In this document: positions 14,245-17,010 of the stretch, one piece after another
How positions within the stretch are numbered: the stretch's first letter is position 1
Layout: the number at the start of each line of letters is the position of its first letter
NCBI GenBank assembly: GCA_947169985.1
Contig: CAMVRW010000018.1
Coordinates: 1-17,010, forward strand
DNA length: 17,010 nucleotides
DNA from: an uncultured Butyrivibrio sp.
GTDB taxonomy: Bacteria; Bacillota; Clostridia; Lachnospirales; Lachnospiraceae
Reading direction: 5' to 3'
Made by a program: the position numbers and the translations under genes
Notes under the pieces: model-generated
Databases searched by the model: none
Seen by the model: the letters and a program-made list of their open reading frames with translations, nothing else
What the model was told of the DNA's origin: nothing

Positions 14245-16023
14245 TTACTCTACGTCCTGGAGGGCTGCTACGCCTTCCTCGCCGGTACGTACCTTAACTA
14301 CGCGGCTTACATTGTAAACGAATATCTTACCATCACCGATATGTCCGGTGTAAAGAGCCTTCTTGGCTGCTTCAATAACCTTCTGTACAGGGATCTTGGA
14401 AACAATGACCTCAACCTTAACTTTAGGAAGCAGGGTTGAATCCACTGTAGCACCACGGTATTTGTCGGTAGAACCCTTCTGAACACCGCAGCCCATTACC
14501 TGAGTCATTGTCATACCTGTTACACCAAGCTCATTAAGGGCTTTCTTAAGGGTATCAAACTTGGCAAGCTTGCAGATGATAGATACCTTGTGCATACCAG
14601 TATCGAATTCCTCTGACAAAGGAGCCTCCATAGAAACCTGAACTGCTGCATTTTTCTTAGCATCGCTGGCGGCTTCATAATCGCTCTCACCAAGGTCTGT
14701 GTTCTCGTTAACATCAACAGTAAGAGTGTTTGAAATATCCATGATGCTGAATCCTGCATAAGCAGATGTAAGACCGTGCTCTGTGGAATCAAGACCTGTG
14801 ATCTCCTCTTCCTCAGATACTCTAAGGCCTATGAGAGCTTTAATAATAACAAATGCTATTGTAATTGTAAGGGCTGTCCAGGCGGCTACGGTTGCAAAAC
14901 CAAGAAGCTGTATCAGGAGTGTGTGTGTTCCGCCGCCATAGAACAAGCCCACTACACCAGTCTCCTCGTTTCCGGGAGCTGTAGGTGTTGCAAAAAGACC
15001 AACTGCGATAGTTCCCCAGATACCATTCATCATATGTACTGCTACTGCACCAACAGGATCATCAACTCTGAGCTTGTAATCAAGGAACCAAACTCCAAAG
15101 CAAACCAGAAGACCTGCTACTGCACCGATAACAATTGCACCAAAGCAGTCTGTTACATCACAGGGAGCTGTGATAGCTACAAGACCTGCCAAAGATGCGT
15201 TGAGAGACATTGAAACATCGGGCTTACCATACTTAACCCATGTGAAGATCATTGTTACTACTGTTGCTACTGCAGGAGCTACAGTTGTTGTAAGGAAGAT
15301 GGAAGCCAGCTGAGGTCCGCTTGTAGCAGCTGCTCCGTTGAATCCATACCATCCAAACCAGAGAATGAAACATCCAAGAGCACCGATTGCCAGGTTACTG
15401 CCTGGGAATGCGTTAACTTCTGTAATGTTGCCGTTCTTATCCTTAGTAAACTTACCGATTCTTGGTCCAAGCATAGCTGCGCCGATAAGGGCTGAAATAC
15501 CACCTACCATGTGGATCGCACAGGATCCTGCAAAATCATGGAAGCCAAGCTGAGAGAGCCAGCCGCCGCCCCAGATCCAGTGAGCCTCGATAGGATAGAT
15601 AAGTCCTGAGATCACTGCTGAATAGATACAGTAGGACAGGAATTTTGTTCTCTCAGCCATGGCTCCTGATACGATGGTTGCTGTTGTAGCACAGAATACC
15701 AGGTTGAACACAAAGTTTGAGAAGTCAAAGTTTGCATAGGATGTAAAAATGTCGAATCCCGGCTTTCCAATGAACCCCATAAGGTCCTCCCCAAGTAAAA
15801 GTGAAAAGCCGATCAGGATGAACATTACGGTTCCAATACAGAAATCCATAAGGTTCTTCATAAGAATGTTACCTGTATTCTTGGCTCTGGTGAATCCTGC
15901 CTCCACCATGGCGAATCCTGCCTGCATCCAGAATACAAGAGCGGCTCCGATAAGGAACCAGATTGCAAAGATAGTTGTTGTTGAAGATTCAGATACTAAA
16001 CTTCTGATAGCTTCTTCTGTCAT
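14245..16023 (-). CDS. amt: Ammonium transporter fused to a P-II signalling domain
   Basis: A 592-residue fusion. Residues 1-405 are an Amt/MEP/Rh channel with about eleven membrane helices; the twin histidines of the pore are His171 (CAIHMVGG) and His330 (VAVHMMNG), and the family signature surrounds FHDFAGS (Asp163). A linker of about 70 residues follows, then a complete P-II domain (about 477-592; HKVSIICKLAKFDTLKKAL to YNVSRVVKVRTGEEG). In the T-loop, YRGATVDSTLLPK replaces the usual YRGAEYMVDFLPK, so the tyrosine that is uridylylated in enteric GlnK is Val527. The P-II part probably plugs the channel directly in response to ATP, ADP and 2-oxoglutarate. AGGAGG precedes the start. No complete promoter fits between it and gltD, so it may rely on read-through. 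Confidence 0.95.
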   Translation of the reverse strand: MTEEAIRSLVSESSTTTIFAIWFLIGAALVFWMQAGFAMVEAGFTRAKNTGNILMKNLMDFCIGTVMFILIGFSLLLGEDLMGFIGKPGFDIFTSYANFDFSNFVFNLVFCATTATIVSGAMAERTKFLSYCIYSAVISGLIYPIEAHWIWGGGWLSQLGFHDFAGSCAIHMVGGISALIGAAMLGPRIGKFTKDKNGNITEVNAFPGSNLAIGALGCFILWFGWYGFNGAAATSGPQLASIFLTTTVAPAVATVVTMIFTWVKYGKPDVSMSLNASLAGLVAITAPCDVTDCFGAIVIGAVAGLLVCFGVWFLDYKLRVDDPVGAVAVHMMNGIWGTIAVGLFATPTAPGNEETGVVGLFYGGGTHTLLIQLLGFATVAAWTALTITIAFVIIKALIGLRVSEEEEITGLDSTEHGLTSAYAGFSIMDISNTLTVDVNENTDLGESDYEAASDAKKNAAVQVSMEAPLSEEFDTGMHKVSIICKLAKFDTLKKALNELGVTGMTMTQVMGCGVQKGSTDKYRGATVDSTLLPKVKVEVIVSKIPVQKVIEAAKKALYTGHIGDGKIFVYNVSRVVKVRTGEEGVAALQDVE

Positions 16024-16056
16024 AACACACGCCTCCTTTAAATAATTTATATACAG

Positions 16057-16093
16057 AAAAGGCGCCGTAACGGTTTTTTGCCGTCACAGCGCC
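16057..16093 (-). terminator. Hairpin terminator between gltD and amt (attenuator candidate)
   Basis: On the minus strand GGCGCTGTGACGG pairs with CCGTTACGGCGCC (13 pairs, two G-U) around a CAAAAAA loop and is followed by TTTTCT. It begins 15 bases after the gltD stop and ends 37 bases before the amt start. It is either the end of the glt operon or a regulated read-through point into amt. Its trailing GGCGCCTTTTCT resembles GGTGCCTTTTTCT at the end of the glnA leader hairpin. Confidence 0.8.
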
Positions 16094-16108
16094 ATTGCTG
16101 CCAAAATA

Positions 16109-17010
16109 TTACATATTTGAGTAACCCATCAGGTACTCATCTATTTCCCGGGCACATTCCCTGCCCTCTGCGATAGCCCATACCACCAGTGACTGGCCTC
16201 TGTGCATATCTCCCGCAGTGAACACCTTGTCCACATTGGTCCTGTAATTAGGTAAAAGAGTTTCAACCACTCCTCTATCTGTAAGCTTTACACCAAAATC
16301 CTTGGCTGTATATTCTTCACAGCCAACAAATCCGGCTGCTATAAGAAGTAGATCACACCTTATCTCCTCTTCACTTCCGGGAACCTCAGTGAGCTTTCCA
16401 TCCTTAAACTGGACCTTCACTGTCTTTATTCCGCTAAGCTTGTCATTTTTGGTGATCAGCTCTTTTACTGTGGTCTCATATATTCTTGGATCACTTCCAA
16501 ACTTTGCTATCGCTTCCTGCTGGCCATAATCTGTCTTAAGGACCTTGGGCCACTCAGGCCATGGATTGTCAGGTCTCCTTACAACGGGCGGAGCAGGCAT
16601 CATTTCAAGCTGTATGGCTGAACGACATCCGTGTCGCAGGCACGTGCCAAGACAGTCATTTCCGGTGTCACCACCGCCAACAATCACAACCCTCTTGTCC
16701 TTGGCACTGATAAAGGTTCCTTCCTTAAGTCCGGAATCTAAAAGACTTTTTGTAGTAGATTTAAGAAAATCCACTGCATAGTGTACGCCTTTTACCTTCT
16801 CAAAGCCCTTAACCCCCAGGGGCCTTGCCTTCTTAGCGCCGCAGCATAGTGCGATCGCGTCATACTGGGCCAAAAGCTCTTTTGCACTGATGCTGTCCTT
16901 ATCCCCTTTTTCACCAACATTCACACCGGTTCGGAATACTACCCCTTCCTGCTCCATAAGGCTCTTCCGCCTCTCGATTACCTCTTTCTGGAGCTTCATG
17001 TTGGGGATTC
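16109..17010 (-). CDS. gltD: Glutamate synthase [NADPH] small subunit, C-terminal part
   Basis: The frame is open to the right edge, so the N-terminal part, including the 4Fe-4S cysteines and most of the FAD domain, lies outside. What remains is about 300 residues beginning at the [14 protein letters not shown] stretch typical of GltD. It includes an NADPH-binding [13 protein letters not shown] and the C-terminal FAD-contacting [19 protein letters not shown]. The small subunit passes electrons from NADPH to the large subunit, which turns glutamine and 2-oxoglutarate into two glutamates; a related NADPH-ferredoxin oxidoreductase or a dihydropyrimidine dehydrogenase subunit is less likely given the neighbours. 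With amt and glnA it completes the GS/GOGAT pathway. An internal ATG at 16999 is not the start. Confidence 0.92.
   Translation of the reverse strand, partial: IPNMKLQKEVIERRKSLMEQEGVVFRTGVNVGEKGDKDSISAKELLAQYDAIALCCGAKKARPLGVKGFEKVKGVHYAVDFLKSTTKSLLDSGLKEGTFISAKDKRVVIVGGGDTGNDCLGTCLRHGCRSAIQLEMMPAPPVVRRPDNPWPEWPKVLKTDYGQQEAIAKFGSDPRIYETTVKELITKNDKLSGIKTVKVQFKDGKLTEVPGSEEEIRCDLLLIAAGFVGCEEYTAKDFGVKLTDRGVVETLLPNYRTNVDKVFTAGDMHRGQSLVVWAIAEGRECAREIDEYLMGYSNM

Noticed and set aside
14776..15213. Cysteine-rich 145-residue open frame on the plus strand
   Set aside because: It lies wholly antisense to the well-supported Amt channel gene; the cysteines arise from reading Ala/Thr/Val-rich codons backwards, and it has no ribosome binding site.
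16088..16106. GG-N10-GC spacing resembling a sigma-54 promoter before amt
   Set aside because: Only the GG and GC match; the TTGC core is absent and the sequence is used by the terminator stem, so chance is the better explanation.

Overview
The window looks like chromosomal DNA from an anaerobic Clostridia species, most likely Lachnospiraceae (Butyrivibrio or a close relative). The basis is the gene content: a two-subunit iron-sulfur L-serine dehydratase, an ANTAR regulator next to type I glutamine synthetase, a ferredoxin-tailed aldo/keto reductase, a DUF6765-type protein, strong GGAGG ribosome binding sites, moderate GC and TATAAT-type promoters. The genus is an inference. I see no rRNA, tRNA, CRISPR array, insertion sequence or prophage.

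Layout. 1-410 (-): start of an unrecognised two-helix membrane protein, cut by the window edge. 569-1747 (+): aldo/keto reductase with two 4Fe-4S motifs. 1744-2028 (-): small acidic protein. 2102-3178 (+): tyrosine recombinase of the XerC/D/S type. 3162-3599 (-): flavodoxin. 3768-4701 (+): two overlapping genes, a HAD-like protein with an altered nucleophile position and a membrane-anchored protein, ending in a hairpin shared with the converging dtd gene. 4753-5429 (-): a peptide with a double-glycine leader, translationally coupled to dtd. 5590-6507 (+): membrane protein. 6521-9593 (-): a compact four-gene run made of a NifX-like/SlyD-like fusion with a His/Cys-rich linker, a four-helix membrane protein, a DUF6765-type protein and a DUF308/HdeD-like membrane protein. 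9742-9924 (+): 60-residue orphan. 9941-11508 (-): sdaAB-sdaAA, L-serine dehydratase.

11573-17010 is a nitrogen assimilation block: glnA (+) behind a leader with an intrinsic terminator; an ANTAR RNA-binding regulator (+); a GNAT acetyltransferase (-); an ammonium transporter fused to its own P-II domain (-); and gltD (-), cut by the right edge. Together these take up ammonium, fix it through GS/GOGAT and sense nitrogen state. The neighbouring serine dehydratase releases ammonia and pyruvate.

Points most worth a second look: (1) glnA carries a frameshift after codon 50 that fits a 4-base loss between TGT repeats. (2) There are terminator hairpins in the glnA leader and between gltD and amt, beside an ANTAR gene, which suggests transcription attenuation. 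(3) The ANTAR protein's receiver domain lacks its phosphorylation residues, and the P-II domain lacks the uridylylated tyrosine. (4) An orphan double-glycine leader peptide overlaps dtd. (5) A NifX-metal linker-SlyD fusion heads an operon of poorly known membrane proteins.
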